Assembly: GCA_963674475.2 (NCBI GenBank)
Contig: CAXXFQ010000033.1
Coordinates: forward strand, 62,001-126,000
Origin: CAXXFQ01 sp963674475
Lineage (GTDB): Bacteria; Planctomycetota; Planctomycetia; Pirellulales; Thermoguttaceae
Direction: 5' to 3'
Length of the DNA: 64,000 nt
Part shown: positions 43,815 through 53,198 of the stretch, one piece after another
Numbering within the stretch: position 1 is the stretch's first letter
Layout of the letters: every line of letters begins with the position of its first letter
Made by a program: the position numbers and the translations under genes
Notes under the pieces: model-generated
What the model was told of the DNA's origin: nothing
The model's database searches: none
Seen by the model: only the letters and a program-made list of their open reading frames with translations

Positions 43815-46800
43815 CTACGACCGTAGCGCGTGGGCCAGGTAGGCCGGATCGATTTTTTCGAGCTCGTCAGCCATCGCGTCGACCGTGTAGCGGATCTGTT
43901 TTTCGGTATGCTCCGAGGTGATGAAGAACCGCATCCGGGCCGCGTTCTCTTCGACGGCCGGATAGAGGATCGGCTGGACGTTGACCCCGCGATCCAACAG
44001 CCCCTTCGTCAACTTCAGACAATGGATCGAGTTGCCCAGGATGACCGGCACGACCGGCGATTCTTGGCTCATTCCCGTATTGAAGCCCCGTTGTTTGGCC
44101 AGTTCGAGGAATAGCTTCGAATTCTCCTGCAATTGGGTAACCCGTTCCGGATCGGCGCGAAGTAACCTCAGCGACGCAAGCGCCGCGGCCGTGGCCGGAG
44201 GAGAAATCCCGACACTGAAAACAAAACCGGGAGCCGTGTACTTGAGGTACTGGATGAGTTCCTTGCACCCGGCGATATAGCCGCCACAACTGCCGAACGT
44301 CTTGCTGAGGGTCGACATCCAGATCTCGACGTCGTTTCGATTGATATCGAAAAATTCGCCGATGCCGCGACCCGTCTTGCCGAGCGTCCCGATCGAATGG
44401 GCCTCGTCGACCATGATCATCGCCTTGTGGCGTTTCTTGGCCTCGATGAATTTGGGCAGGTCGGGGTAGTCGCCGTCCATGCTGTAGACCCCTTCAATGA
44501 CGATCATCACCCGACGATATTCGTGGCGGTACTGGCTCAAGAGCCGGTCGACCGCTTCGTAATCGTTGTGGGGGAACGGGCGACGTCGCGCGCCGGAAAG
44601 GATCGCCCCTTGGACGATACTGTTGTGCGAGAGCGCGTCGTGGAGGATCAGGTCTCCCGGGCCAAGCAGGTGACCGATGACCGTCTCGTTGGTGGCGTGA
44701 CCGCTCACGAAGACGAGCGAATCCTCGGTCCCCAAAAAGGAGCTGATTTCTTGTTCCAGATCGCGGTGGATATCCTTTTCCCCACTGACCAATCGACTGG
44801 CCGAGACGCTTGTGCCGTATTTTTCGGCCGCGTCCTGGGTTGCCTTGACGACGACCGGGTCGCCCGACATGCCGACGTAGTTGTAGCTCGAAAAATTGAT
44901 GACCCGTTGTCCGTCGATGATGGTCTCATCGTTGGTCAAACCTTGATGGATCGTGAAGAACGGGTTCTCGACGCCCATCACCTTGGCCATGTCGAGGCTC
45001 TGTTTGAGCTGGACGTATTCAGGGAACTGGGCGATCTGGTAGTACTCGTTCGGAATCTCGTGATTCGCGGGTACGACCGGCCTTTCGCGCGGTTCGCTTC
45101 CGAGATACGTTTCAACCGCCTCGACCACCTGGCGACAGGTTTCCAGGTCGGGGAAAATCTCTTCGGGGAACCGTCCGCCGAACCGTTCTTCCAGCGACGC
45201 GAGAATCTCCATCCGTTCGAGCGAATCGAGTCCCATCTCGGTGATTTTCGTATCCAGCGAGAGCCCTTCGCCCCGTTCTTTGGCGATTTCACGCACCTGT
45301 TCGAGCACCAGTTTGGCGACCCGTTCGGTGCTGGGACGTTCTTTGAGCGGCCGTGACGGAAGCGACTTGCTCGACGTGGCCGGTTTGGGAACCGTTCCTT
45401 TGGCCCCCTTGCCGTTTCCGGAAATCGGGATTCCCAGTCCGGGAGCCAAGACGTCCTCTTCTTCCTTTTGGGGAACGGGCGAGGCGACCGGCGCCGGCGG
45501 TTCGGGATCGACACCCTGTTTCCACTGGCCGATCGGTTCGAGCTTTCCTTCCAAGAACATATCGCGACAAGCGTGTCGTTGGATCTTGCCGCTGGACGTT
45601 TTCGGGACCGTGCCGCCGCGAACGAGGACGATTTGGTCGACGTTCAACTCGTGTTCACTGGAAACGGCCCGTCGAATTTCCCCGTAGAGCTCTTCAAGGT
45701 GTCCCTGCTTGCGGCGTTCGATCTCTTGGATCAAGACGAGCTTTTCTTCCCCGCCTTTCTCGATCGTGAACGTGGCGCCACAATCCCGACGGAAACGGGG
45801 GTGCGATTGCTGCACGGTCAACTCGATATCATGCGGATAATGGTTGACGCCGCGGAGGATGATCAGGTCTTTCGTTCGTCCGGTCACGAAAAGTTCGCCG
45901 TCGTCGAGGAACCCCAAGTCGCCGGTCCGTAGGAAGGGGCCTTCGCCCGTGTCGGCCAGTCGGGCCTGGAAGATCTTCTTGGTCCGATCCGGCTGTTTCC
46001 AATAGCCGACCGCGATGCTGGGCCCTTGGACCCAAATCTCACCGATCTGCTGGTTATCGCATTGGGTCAACGTGTCGGGGTCGACGACGATTACTTTTTC
46101 GCTCGGGAACGCATTGCCACTGCTGACCAGCTTTCGCGAACCGTCGGCGCTGGTTTCCGCGGGAACCGCTTTCCCTTCGGTCAGGGCGGTCGCTTCGTAC
46201 GAACTGATGACGGCCGGTTGGGCGGCCAAGCCGCCGGAGACAATCAAAGTCGCCTCGGCCATCCCGTAACACGGGTAAAAGGCCTCCGGCTTGAAGCCGC
46301 AGGGAGCGAATTTTTCGCTAAAACGTTCCAACGTTTCCGCCCGCACCGGTTCGGCCCCGTTGAAAGCGGTCCTCCAACAACTCAGATCGAGCGTTTCGAG
46401 CTGTTCGGGCGTGACTCGCTCGACGCAAAGGTCGAACGCGAAATTCGGACCGCCACTGGTCGTGGCTCGATATTTCGAAATAGCCGACAGCCATCGATAA
46501 GGACGCTGCAAGAACGACATCGGCGACATGAGGATGTTTGGTCTCCCCATATAAAGCGGCTGCAAGATTCCGCCGATCAGCCCCATGTCGTGATAACAGG
46601 GCAGCCAGAAGACGCCCGCGCTGCTTCGAGTGTGTTCGAAACCGTAGGCGATCATGGCCGAGTTGTGAATCAGATTCGAGTGCTTCAGGACCACCCCCTT
46701 GGGCGTGCCAGTCGAACCGGACGTGTATTGCAAAAACGCCAACGTCGAGCCGTCAATCTCCGGATCGATCCATTCCTCGGAAATTTGATCGTCAATCTTC

Positions 46801-47255
46801 GACGTCGAAATCCAGGCCAGCTTCTTCAGGTTGGGCGTTTCGTCGATCAGCGGCTCGACCCGTTGCAGGACCGCATCGGTCGTCAGGGCAACGCGTGCTT
46901 CACAGTCGTCGGCGACCGCTTGAATCCGCAGCATCGACCGATTTCGTCGGGGCGGATAGATCGGAACGGCCACGACGCCTGCGTAAAGACAGCCGAAATA
47001 GGCGATGATGAAATCCAGTCCGGGAGGAAACAAGAGGAGGGCCCGTTCTCCCGCCAGGCCGGAACGCTGAAGACGCGACGCAATAGCGCGCGACTTGCGA
47101 TCCAACTCACGGTAGGATAAATGGACCTCGTCGTTTTCGCCATCCACCAGATAGACGAACGCGTCGTCATCTTCATGGAGATCAGCCCGATAACGAATCA
47201 GGTCAACCAGATTGGTCGGACCGGCAAAGGGTCCAGGCAAGCTATCCCGCGGCAC
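43815..47255 (-). CDS. Fatty-acyl-AMP ligase / acyl carrier / alpha-oxoamine synthase fusion protein
   Basis: About 1,146 residues in three parts. (1) Fatty-acyl-AMP ligase (residues 1-600): YTSGSTGTPKGVVLK (about 175-189), the FAAL mark YHDMGLIGG and the hinge RTKDLIILRGVNHYPHDIE. (2) An acyl carrier domain (about 650-735) with GLDSLERMEI, the Ser for phosphopantetheine. (3) A PLP-dependent alpha-oxoamine synthase (about 765-1,140) with SSYNYVGMSG, ALSHNSIVQGA, VDEAHSIGTLGKTGRG and the PLP Lys in TLSKTFGSCGGY. The chain suggests activation of a fatty acid, loading in cis and decarboxylative condensation with an amino acid, giving an aminoketone like 3-ketosphinganine. GTG 47,253-47,255 after GGGAG is preferred to the TTG at 47,279. 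Confidence 0.85.
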   Translation of the reverse strand: MPRDSLPGPFAGPTNLVDLIRYRADLHEDDDAFVYLVDGENDEVHLSYRELDRKSRAIASRLQRSGLAGERALLLFPPGLDFIIAYFGCLYAGVVAVPIYPPRRNRSMLRIQAVADDCEARVALTTDAVLQRVEPLIDETPNLKKLAWISTSKIDDQISEEWIDPEIDGSTLAFLQYTSGSTGTPKGVVLKHSNLIHNSAMIAYGFEHTRSSAGVFWLPCYHDMGLIGGILQPLYMGRPNILMSPMSFLQRPYRWLSAISKYRATTSGGPNFAFDLCVERVTPEQLETLDLSCWRTAFNGAEPVRAETLERFSEKFAPCGFKPEAFYPCYGMAEATLIVSGGLAAQPAVISSYEATALTEGKAVPAETSADGSRKLVSSGNAFPSEKVIVVDPDTLTQCDNQQIGEIWVQGPSIAVGYWKQPDRTKKIFQARLADTGEGPFLRTGDLGFLDDGELFVTGRTKDLIILRGVNHYPHDIELTVQQSHPRFRRDCGATFTIEKGGEEKLVLIQEIERRKQGHLEELYGEIRRAVSSEHELNVDQIVLVRGGTVPKTSSGKIQRHACRDMFLEGKLEPIGQWKQGVDPEPPAPVASPVPQKEEEDVLAPGLGIPISGNGKGAKGTVPKPATSSKSLPSRPLKERPSTERVAKLVLEQVREIAKERGEGLSLDTKITEMGLDSLERMEILASLEERFGGRFPEEIFPDLETCRQVVEAVETYLGSEPRERPVVPANHEIPNEYYQIAQFPEYVQLKQSLDMAKVMGVENPFFTIHQGLTNDETIIDGQRVINFSSYNYVGMSGDPVVVKATQDAAEKYGTSVSASRLVSGEKDIHRDLEQEISSFLGTEDSLVFVSGHATNETVIGHLLGPGDLILHDALSHNSIVQGAILSGARRRPFPHNDYEAVDRLLSQYRHEYRRVMIVIEGVYSMDGDYPDLPKFIEAKKRHKAMIMVDEAHSIGTLGKTGRGIGEFFDINRNDVEIWMSTLSKTFGSCGGYIAGCKELIQYLKYTAPGFVFSVGISPPATAAALASLRLLRADPERVTQLQENSKLFLELAKQRGFNTGMSQESPVVPVILGNSIHCLKLTKGLLDRGVNVQPILYPAVEENAARMRFFITSEHTEKQIRYTVDAMADELEKIDPAYLAHALRS

Positions 47256-48122
47256 GGTAAATGAATCTCCCAATCCCAAATATTTTTTACGAATCGATTT
47301 CTCTCGGGAAGCGCTTCCGGGGAGGAAGACAGATCCGGTCCCTCACTCCTAATGAGGAATCCCTCTGGATATTCATGGCATGTTGGGATGGCGGTTCCAA
47401 ACCAGGAAACCAACTGCCCTCGCCATCCCTCTTTCCGACGATCTGCTTAAGGAAGATCGTATCGATTCAGCATTCTCGTTCCGTTACAAACGCTCGAGCC
47501 CTTTTTGCTTTCCTGCGATCGGGGCCTTCTTTTGCGTGCGGGGTATCCCGCTCGTCATTTCGAATCTGGCCAACCGAAGCGATCTGTTTAAGCCGAAAAA
47601 GGCAGGTTTTACACCAGTTCGTGGTGAAATAGTCCCATCAACTAGGGAAAAATGTCCGTTTCACGTTATCGTTTCGGTTATTGAGGGCACTTGAAGGAAG
47701 TTTAACTTCGAGTCGTCGGACAAACGTTTTAATATGGGTAAAAGGCAAATTCTACGCAAATGTGCCATGTCAATCAACCCATACCCCTCCTTGTAGCTGT
47801 CTAGTCGGCCATACGAAGCGGTTTTTCCTCGTATCTTGCACGAATTGGTTCTTAAGGGTTATTTGCGTACCCCTTACAGGGATATGTTGACGCGAGTCTT
47901 TTCCCGATATGCCCTGTTTGGGGGCCAATTTCTTTTTTTGCGGTGGGGAGCTACAATAAGCGGTTTGGATGGAGATCCGTCTTTTCGACAATCTTATACC
48001 CATTCTCGATTGCTCCCGCGCTTCGGCCGCGTGTTCACCCTTCGGGAAAACACGCTCCCTTCGGAATAATGGAAGCACGGAATCAATCAATAACGCGAAT
48101 TAAAACCCACGATTAGCTATTT
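47256..48122. other. Divergent intergenic region upstream of the fusion gene and pyrG
   Basis: About 870 bases. It must hold the promoters of the fusion gene (minus) and pyrG (plus). A TACAAT at 47,951-47,956 is a weak -10 candidate with no -35 that I can see. No gene is recognised. Confidence 0.35.
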
Positions 48123-49745
48123 ATGACCAAACATGTTTTCGTCACGGGCGGGGTGGTTAGCTCGCTCGGAAAAGGACTGACCAGCGCTTCGATCGGGATG
48201 CTCCTGGAAAGCCGCGGGCTGCGGGTCCGGATGCAAAAACTCGACCCTTATATCAACGTCGACCCGGGCACGATGAGCCCCTACCAGCACGGGGAGGTTT
48301 ACGTTCTGGACGACGGGAGCGAGACCGACCTGGACCTGGGCCACTACGAGCGTTTCACCAACGGGCCGCTCTCGCGCCACAGTAACTACACGACCGGACA
48401 GATTTATCTTTCGGTACTCAATAAGGAACGACGCGGGGAGTTTCTCGGCCAGACGGTCCAGGTGATCCCTCATATTACCAACGAGATCAAGTCGGTCATC
48501 GGTGAAGTTGCCGGGGACGACGTCGATATCGTGATCACCGAGATCGGCGGCACGGTCGGCGATATTGAGAGTCAGCCGTTTATGGAGGCGATTCGCCAAT
48601 ATTCGCTCGACATCGGCAAGGAGAACTGCGTCTACATCCACCTGACGCTCATTCCGTACCTCAAGGCGGCCGGCGAATTGAAGACCAAACCGACCCAACA
48701 CTCGGTCGGACTGATGCGTCAGATCGGTATCCAGCCCGATTTCCTCGTCTGTCGGACCGAGCGGTCGATCAGCCACGAAGAACGGAGCAAGATCGCCCTG
48801 TTTTGCAACGTGCCGATCGAAGCGGTCATCGAAGAGAAGGATAAGGATTTCTCGATCTACGAGGTGCCGATCAGTCTGATGGAAAACCGGCTCGACGAGC
48901 TGGTCGTCCAGAAGTTGGGTCTCAAGGCCGGTCCGCTGAAGTTGGACCATTGGCGCGACCTGTTGCACCGGCTTCGCAATCCGAAGCACGAGATTTCCAT
49001 CGCGGTGGTTGGCAAGTATGCCGAACATCACGACGCCTACAAATCGATTTATGAATCGCTCGACCACGCGGGAATCGCCAACGAGGCGACGATCCGGATC
49101 CAGCGAATTCACAGCGAAGAGATCGAACGACAAGGGCCCGAACGGCTCTTGAGCGGTGTCGACGGGATTCTGGTTCCCGGCGGTTTCGGCGATCGAGGAA
49201 TCGACGGCAAGCTCGAATCGGTCCGCTATGCTCGCGAGAAGGGGATTCCGTACTTCGGGATCTGCCTCGGGATGCAGTGCGCCGTGATCGAGTTCGCGCG
49301 GGACGTCCTCGGTTTGTCGGACGCCAATTCGACCGAATTCAACAAAGACACCGCCGATCCGGTCATCTGCCTCTTGGACGAGCAGAAAACAATCACCGAC
49401 AAGGGCGGAACGATGCGACTGGGCGCGCAACCCTCGTTGCTTGCCGAAGGAAGTCGTTCGTTTGACTGCTATGGACAAGAGACGATTTCCGAACGGCATC
49501 GCCATCGGTATGAATTTAATAACGTCTATCGCGATCGATTTGGCGAGGCGGGCATGACGATTGCCGGAACGAGTCCCGACGGTGGTCTGGTCGAAGTGGT
49601 CGAGATTCCCGACCATCCTTGGTTCGTCTCGGTTCAGTTCCATCCCGAATTCAAATCGCAACCGACCCGGTCTCATCCGCTGTTTCGCGGTTTCATCGGC
49701 GCGGCGGTCGAACGCCATGTCCGCGAGTCGACCTCGAGTCGGTAA
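48123..49745 (+). CDS. pyrG: CTP synthase PyrG
   Basis: 540 residues. The synthetase half begins KHVFVTGGVVSSLGKGLTSAS (P-loop at about residues 9-19) with the conserved MQKLDPYINVDPGTMSPYQHGEV and DLDLGHYERF. The glutaminase half has GGFGDRG (oxyanion strand), the nucleophile Cys in YFGICLGMQCAV (about residues 377-388) and the His-Glu pair in QFHPEFKSQP. It makes CTP from UTP with glutamine-derived ammonia. Start ATG 48,123; no good Shine-Dalgarno. A probable terminator follows at 49,773-49,813. Confidence 0.97.
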   Translation: MTKHVFVTGGVVSSLGKGLTSASIGMLLESRGLRVRMQKLDPYINVDPGTMSPYQHGEVYVLDDGSETDLDLGHYERFTNGPLSRHSNYTTGQIYLSVLNKERRGEFLGQTVQVIPHITNEIKSVIGEVAGDDVDIVITEIGGTVGDIESQPFMEAIRQYSLDIGKENCVYIHLTLIPYLKAAGELKTKPTQHSVGLMRQIGIQPDFLVCRTERSISHEERSKIALFCNVPIEAVIEEKDKDFSIYEVPISLMENRLDELVVQKLGLKAGPLKLDHWRDLLHRLRNPKHEISIAVVGKYAEHHDAYKSIYESLDHAGIANEATIRIQRIHSEEIERQGPERLLSGVDGILVPGGFGDRGIDGKLESVRYAREKGIPYFGICLGMQCAVIEFARDVLGLSDANSTEFNKDTADPVICLLDEQKTITDKGGTMRLGAQPSLLAEGSRSFDCYGQETISERHRHRYEFNNVYRDRFGEAGMTIAGTSPDGGLVEVVEIPDHPWFVSVQFHPEFKSQPTRSHPLFRGFIGAAVERHVRESTSSR

Positions 49746-49772
49746 AAAACTTTTCGGTTTTCCAACGGATAT

Positions 49773-49813
49773 CGGCGGCCTCGAATGGCCCGGCTGCCGG
49801 TGTCCGTTTTTTT
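49773..49813 (+). terminator. Probable intrinsic terminator of pyrG
   Basis: CGGCGGCC (49,773-49,780) and GGCTGCCG (49,792-49,799) pair with one G-U position, followed by GTGTCCG and seven T. Confidence 0.5.
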
Positions 49814-49946
49814 ATGCAAGAGTTTTGCTCATTTTGGGGGAGGCTACCCTTTTCTCGTCTTGTTTTTTCAACTCCTACGGCTAGGATGAGGTGAAATACT
49901 CAACGACGGCAGGGAATTTTCTTCTCATTTCAAAACGGAGTCAAAC

Positions 49947-50357
49947 ATGAGTCAAGAACCGAATCCGGGCGAAGGAAAAAAGATCATCATCGATGAGGAC
50001 TGGAAGAGTCAGGTCGAAAAGGAACGTGAGGCGGCCGAGAAAGGGGAGACGCCCGAATCTGAGGCGGTTTCAGCCCAAGAGGCCGAAGGGGGAGCGATTC
50101 CCTGGCCCGACCCGACTTTGTCCGTTTTGATTACGACCTTGGCGACCCAAGCGACGATTGGCCTGGGGATCATGGCCCATCCGGCGACCGGCAAACCGGA
50201 ACCGGATTTGGCACAGGCCAAGCATCTGATCGATATGTTGGCGATGCTCCAAGAGAAAACCGAGGGGAATCGGACCCAAGAGGAAACGATGCTTTTGGAA
50301 CAGGTGGTCCACGAACTGCGGATGGCGTACGTGAGCCTCAGTACGGCAGGCCAATAA
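49947..50357 (+). CDS. DUF1844 protein
   Basis: 136 residues. A charged N-terminus (KKIIIDEDWKSQVEKEREAAEK) leads to the DUF1844 core from about residue 50 (PDPTLSVLITTLATQATIGLGI), then DLAQAKHLIDMLAMLQEKTEGN, where two helices carry conserved Asp/Lys. DUF1844 proteins are short, wide in Planctomycetes and Deltaproteobacteria, without known function. ATG 49,947 has ACGGAG upstream. Lone gene, convergent with prmC. Confidence 0.85.
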   Translation: MSQEPNPGEGKKIIIDEDWKSQVEKEREAAEKGETPESEAVSAQEAEGGAIPWPDPTLSVLITTLATQATIGLGIMAHPATGKPEPDLAQAKHLIDMLAMLQEKTEGNRTQEETMLLEQVVHELRMAYVSLSTAGQ

Positions 50358-50411
50358 CCGTTTTTTACGTGACGTTGTTCCTAACCGCGGTTGATAATCA
50401 GCAGTTGATAA

Positions 50412-51305
50412 TCAGCGCAGTGCGACGCGGACGATTCGCGGTCGACGGCCCAGGTCGTAGTGCGTCTCGAAGAGGTGCCATCGCGGGTCGGCCTCGGCCA
50501 TTTGGCGGACCGCGTCGTGGATGGTCGGGCTGATTTCGATCAACATCTGCCCCCCTGAATGAAGATGGGCCGAATGAAGATGGGCCGGGGCGTCGGTCAG
50601 CAGACGGGCGATCACCTCGGTCCCTTCCGGTCCGGCGAAAAGCGCGCCATCCGGCTCGTGGGCATAGACATCGCGGGCCATCTGCTCTTTTTCCCAATGA
50701 GCAATATACGGCGGGTTGCAGACGATATAGTCAAACTTCTCCTGGGGATCGAGGTTGGCGAACAGGTCACTTTCGATCCAGGTGATCCGCTCGGTTACAC
50801 CGTGCCGATCGGCATTGCGTCGGGCGACTTTCAGGGCGGCCGGGCTCAGATCGACGGCCGTCAATCGGGCCGCGGGCAGTTGCTTGGCAAGGGTAATCGC
50901 CAGACAGCCGCTTCCGGTTCCCATGTCGAGGATCGCCGGGCCTTCTTGGACGGGATTCTGTTTGACCAAGTCCAAGACGGTGACGACCATCAGTTCGGTA
51001 TCGGGCCGCGGGATCAGGACGTCGGGGGTCACTTCGAAGGAGAGGGAGTAGAATTCACGGGTGCCGACCAGATAGGCGACCGGGACGCCAGTGGCCCGTT
51101 GTCGGACCAGCTCACGAAACGCCGCGCGGGCCGTGTCGTCACATTCGTCGCCGAACGCCGTATAGAGTTCGATCCGTTCACACTGAAGCGCATGGGCCAA
51201 CAGAAGTTCGGCATCCAGTCGCGGCGAGTCCGCGCCGTGTTGTTTCAGATAATCGGTCGTCCAGGTCAACAACCGCCCGATCGTCCATTTTTCGCTTTCC
51301 GACAC
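50412..51305 (-). CDS. prmC: Release factor glutamine methyltransferase PrmC
   Basis: PrmC methylates the GGQ Gln of release factors. SAM-binding motif ILDMGTGSGCLAITLA (about residues 120-135), and NPPY with Gln-binding Asn in YIVCNPPYIAH (about residues 187-197). The helical N-terminal domain (residues 1-85) is present. 297 residues, usual size. GTG 51,303-51,305 starts MSESEKW; GAGGAATT is upstream. It follows prfA in the same direction, as in many bacteria, but 457 bases of repeats lie between them. Confidence 0.95.
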   Translation of the reverse strand: MSESEKWTIGRLLTWTTDYLKQHGADSPRLDAELLLAHALQCERIELYTAFGDECDDTARAAFRELVRQRATGVPVAYLVGTREFYSLSFEVTPDVLIPRPDTELMVVTVLDLVKQNPVQEGPAILDMGTGSGCLAITLAKQLPAARLTAVDLSPAALKVARRNADRHGVTERITWIESDLFANLDPQEKFDYIVCNPPYIAHWEKEQMARDVYAHEPDGALFAGPEGTEVIARLLTDAPAHLHSAHLHSGGQMLIEISPTIHDAVRQMAEADPRWHLFETHYDLGRRPRIVRVALR

Positions 51306-51484
51306 GGCCCAAAATTCCTCAAGAACACATGCATTGAGAACCCGGGGACTCAGCCAAAAGGTCGTTCCGGCTTTCCCCGAGGAAAACCGTCAGTATAGCG
51401 AGAACCGGAGAAAATCGCCATCGGTTCGTAAAAGAAGATTTTTTCCAAGCACAAAAGAGGAAAAACATTTTTCTTAAAACAACC

Positions 51485-51629
51485 CCGCCAAAGAACCTTC
51501 CATTGTTGCCTACAGAGAAAGGACCATTCTCTCGCTCGATACCAGTGACCAACGGGAGCGGGTTTAATGGGGCGGTGCGGAAGCACCAAGAAAAACGGGT
51601 TTAATGAGTCGGTGCGGAAGCACCGGTCG
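51485..51629 (-). repeat. Intergenic repeat family B, copy 5
   Basis: Reverse-strand copy with two GGTGCTTCCGCACC hairpins, then TTAAACCCGCTCCCGTTGG, TCACTGGTATCGAGCG, a hairpin GAGAATGGTCCTTTCTC and the end TTCTTTGGCGGGG. Confidence 0.8.
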
Positions 51630-51654
51630 AAAAAACGCCGGTCCGGCCGCGGCT

Positions 51655-51758
51655 CCTAGCCGCCCTCCACTATGCTGACAGAGAAGAGACTATTCTCTTG
51701 AACGACACCAGTGACCAACGGAAACGGGTTTAATGAGTCGGTGCGGAAGCACCGGTCC
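51655..51758 (-). repeat. Intergenic repeat family B, copy 6 (after prfA)
   Basis: Read from the prfA stop: GGTGCTTCCGCACC, TTAAACCCGTTTCCGTTGG, TCACTGG, the hairpin AGAGAATAGTCTCTTCTCT and GTGGAGGGCGG. Sense-oriented to prfA. Confidence 0.8.
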
Positions 51759-51762
51759 AAAA

Positions 51763-52836
51763 CTATTCGATGGTGCCGAAGGAGTTTCGGAGGTCTTGGC
51801 GTTCGTGTTCGAGGAGCGCTTCGAGGACCGGTTCGATATTTCCGGCGAGGATCTGGTCGAGTTTGTAGAGGGTCAAGTTGATCCGATGGTCGGTGAGCCG
51901 GTTTTCGGGATAGTTATAGGTCCGGATGCGTTGACTTCGGTCGCCGGAGCCGATTTTACTTTTCCGCTCGTCGGACCTTTCGGCCTCTTTTTCACGCTGT
52001 TTGGCTTCGTAGATGCGGGTCTTCATGACCCGAAGCGCTTTGGCAAAGTTCTTGTGCTGGCTCTTTTCGTCTTGGCAGGAGACGACAATGTTCGTTTCGT
52101 AGTGAGTCAACCGGATGGCCGAGGCGGTCTTGTTGACGTGCTGACCGCCGGGCCCGCTGGCGTGGAAGATATCTTTTCGGTAATCGTCCGGCTTGATAAC
52201 GACTTCGACATCTTCCGGCTCGGCCATGACGGCGACCGTGGCGGCCGAAGTATGGATGCGGCCTTTGGCTTCGGTTTCGGGGACCCGTTGGACGCGGTGC
52301 CCGCCACTTTCGTATTGGAGGCAGCGGAAGACGCCTTCCCCTTCGAGGCCAAGCGAGATTTCCTTGAATCCGCCCAGTTCGGTCGGGTTCATGCCGAGGA
52401 TTTCGACTTTCCAACGCTGGGTTTCGGCGAAATGTTTGTACATTTCGTACAGGTCGCGGGCGAACAGGGCCGCCTCGTCGCCGCCGGTGCCGGCACGGAT
52501 TTCGACCACACAGCGGGACCGGTTGGCTTCCTCGCCGCCGATGGTCATGTCGAGCAGCTCGTCCCAGATTTTTTCCCGTTGGACTTTGAGTTCGGGGATC
52601 TCCGCTTCGGCCAGCTCACGCATTTCGGCGTCGGTGCCGGCGACCATCTCGTTGGCTTCACGGATCTCTTCGTTGAGTTCTTTGAAGCGTCGGAACTTGG
52701 TGGCCAGTTTGGCCAACGAACCGTGTTCGCGCGCAACGGCAGCCAATTGAGCCGAGTTGGCCAAGACGGCCGGGTCGAGCATCTGCCCTTCGAGCTCTTC
52801 GAACCGACTCAGTTTTTGTTCCAACATGTCGCGCAT
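51763..52836 (-). CDS. prfA: Peptide chain release factor 1
   Basis: RF1 ends translation at UAA and UAG. The GGQ loop is ASGPGGQHVNKTASAIRLTH (about residues 225-244), and the RF1-type domain 2 reads RVPETEAKGRIHTSAATVAVM (about residues 180-200), as in E. coli RF1 ([20 protein letters not shown]). 357 residues, usual length. ATG 52,834-52,836 with GAGGTCG upstream. It lies between rpmE (upstream) and prmC (downstream), the common translation-end gene order. Confidence 0.96.
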   Translation of the reverse strand: MRDMLEQKLSRFEELEGQMLDPAVLANSAQLAAVAREHGSLAKLATKFRRFKELNEEIREANEMVAGTDAEMRELAEAEIPELKVQREKIWDELLDMTIGGEEANRSRCVVEIRAGTGGDEAALFARDLYEMYKHFAETQRWKVEILGMNPTELGGFKEISLGLEGEGVFRCLQYESGGHRVQRVPETEAKGRIHTSAATVAVMAEPEDVEVVIKPDDYRKDIFHASGPGGQHVNKTASAIRLTHYETNIVVSCQDEKSQHKNFAKALRVMKTRIYEAKQREKEAERSDERKSKIGSGDRSQRIRTYNYPENRLTDHRINLTLYKLDQILAGNIEPVLEALLEHERQDLRNSFGTIE

Positions 52837-52911
52837 CGAAACGACCTCAAGTGACGAGCCTTTCCTTTTTGCTGAGAAAAAGGGGCTCTAGCGGGGGGGT
52901 AGCTGGATAAA

Positions 52912-52955
52912 AGCAAAAGGCCCACACCGAAATTATACGGAGAGGGCCCATTTTT
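52912..52955 (-). terminator. Possible terminator or attenuator of rpmE
   Basis: GGCCC (52,919-52,923) and GGGCC (52,944-52,948) pair, plus an inner CCG/CGG with two mismatches. On the minus strand it is followed by TTTTGCTT. It lies between rpmE and prfA. Confidence 0.4.
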
Positions 52956-52967
52956 CAAATCGAGAAG

Positions 52968-53198
52968 CTACTTCTTGCCCCGTTTCAGGCTGGCGTAACC
53001 GGCCTGGGCGAACTTCTTCTGGAACTTTTCGATACGTCCGGCCGTGTCGACGTACTTCAGCTTGCCCGTATAGAACGGGTGGCAGAGGTTGCAGATATCG
53101 ACCTTGAGTTCCTTTTGGGTGCTTCTGGTTTCGAAGCTGTTGCCGCAACCGCAGGTGACCTTGGTTTCGACGTAGTTGGGATGGATGTCGCTTTTCAT
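52968..53198 (-). CDS. rpmE: 50S ribosomal protein L31
   Basis: 76 residues with the zinc site TCGCGNSF (CxC) and DICNLCHPFYTG (CxxC), so it is the zinc-binding C+ form. IHPNYVETKVTC and the YVDTAGRIEKFQKKF end are typical L31 blocks. ATG 53,196-53,198 with TAGGGAA upstream. First gene of the rpmE-prfA-prmC group. The upstream region carries a near-palindromic hairpin at about 53,334-53,388 that may belong to its leader. Confidence 0.97.
   Translation of the reverse strand: MKSDIHPNYVETKVTCGCGNSFETRSTQKELKVDICNLCHPFYTGKLKYVDTAGRIEKFQKKFAQAGYASLKRGKK

Larger units (their letters stand above)
51306..51762. other. Repeat-filled gap between prmC and prfA
   Basis: Contains family B copies 5 and 6 (51,485-51,758) next to the prfA 3' end; the remainder (51,306-51,484) is the 5' region of prmC without any gene. 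The conserved prfA-prmC pair is thus physically separated by repeats. Confidence 0.5.

Noticed and set aside
48117..49718. 533-codon open frame opposite pyrG
   Set aside because: Antisense shadow of CTP synthase.
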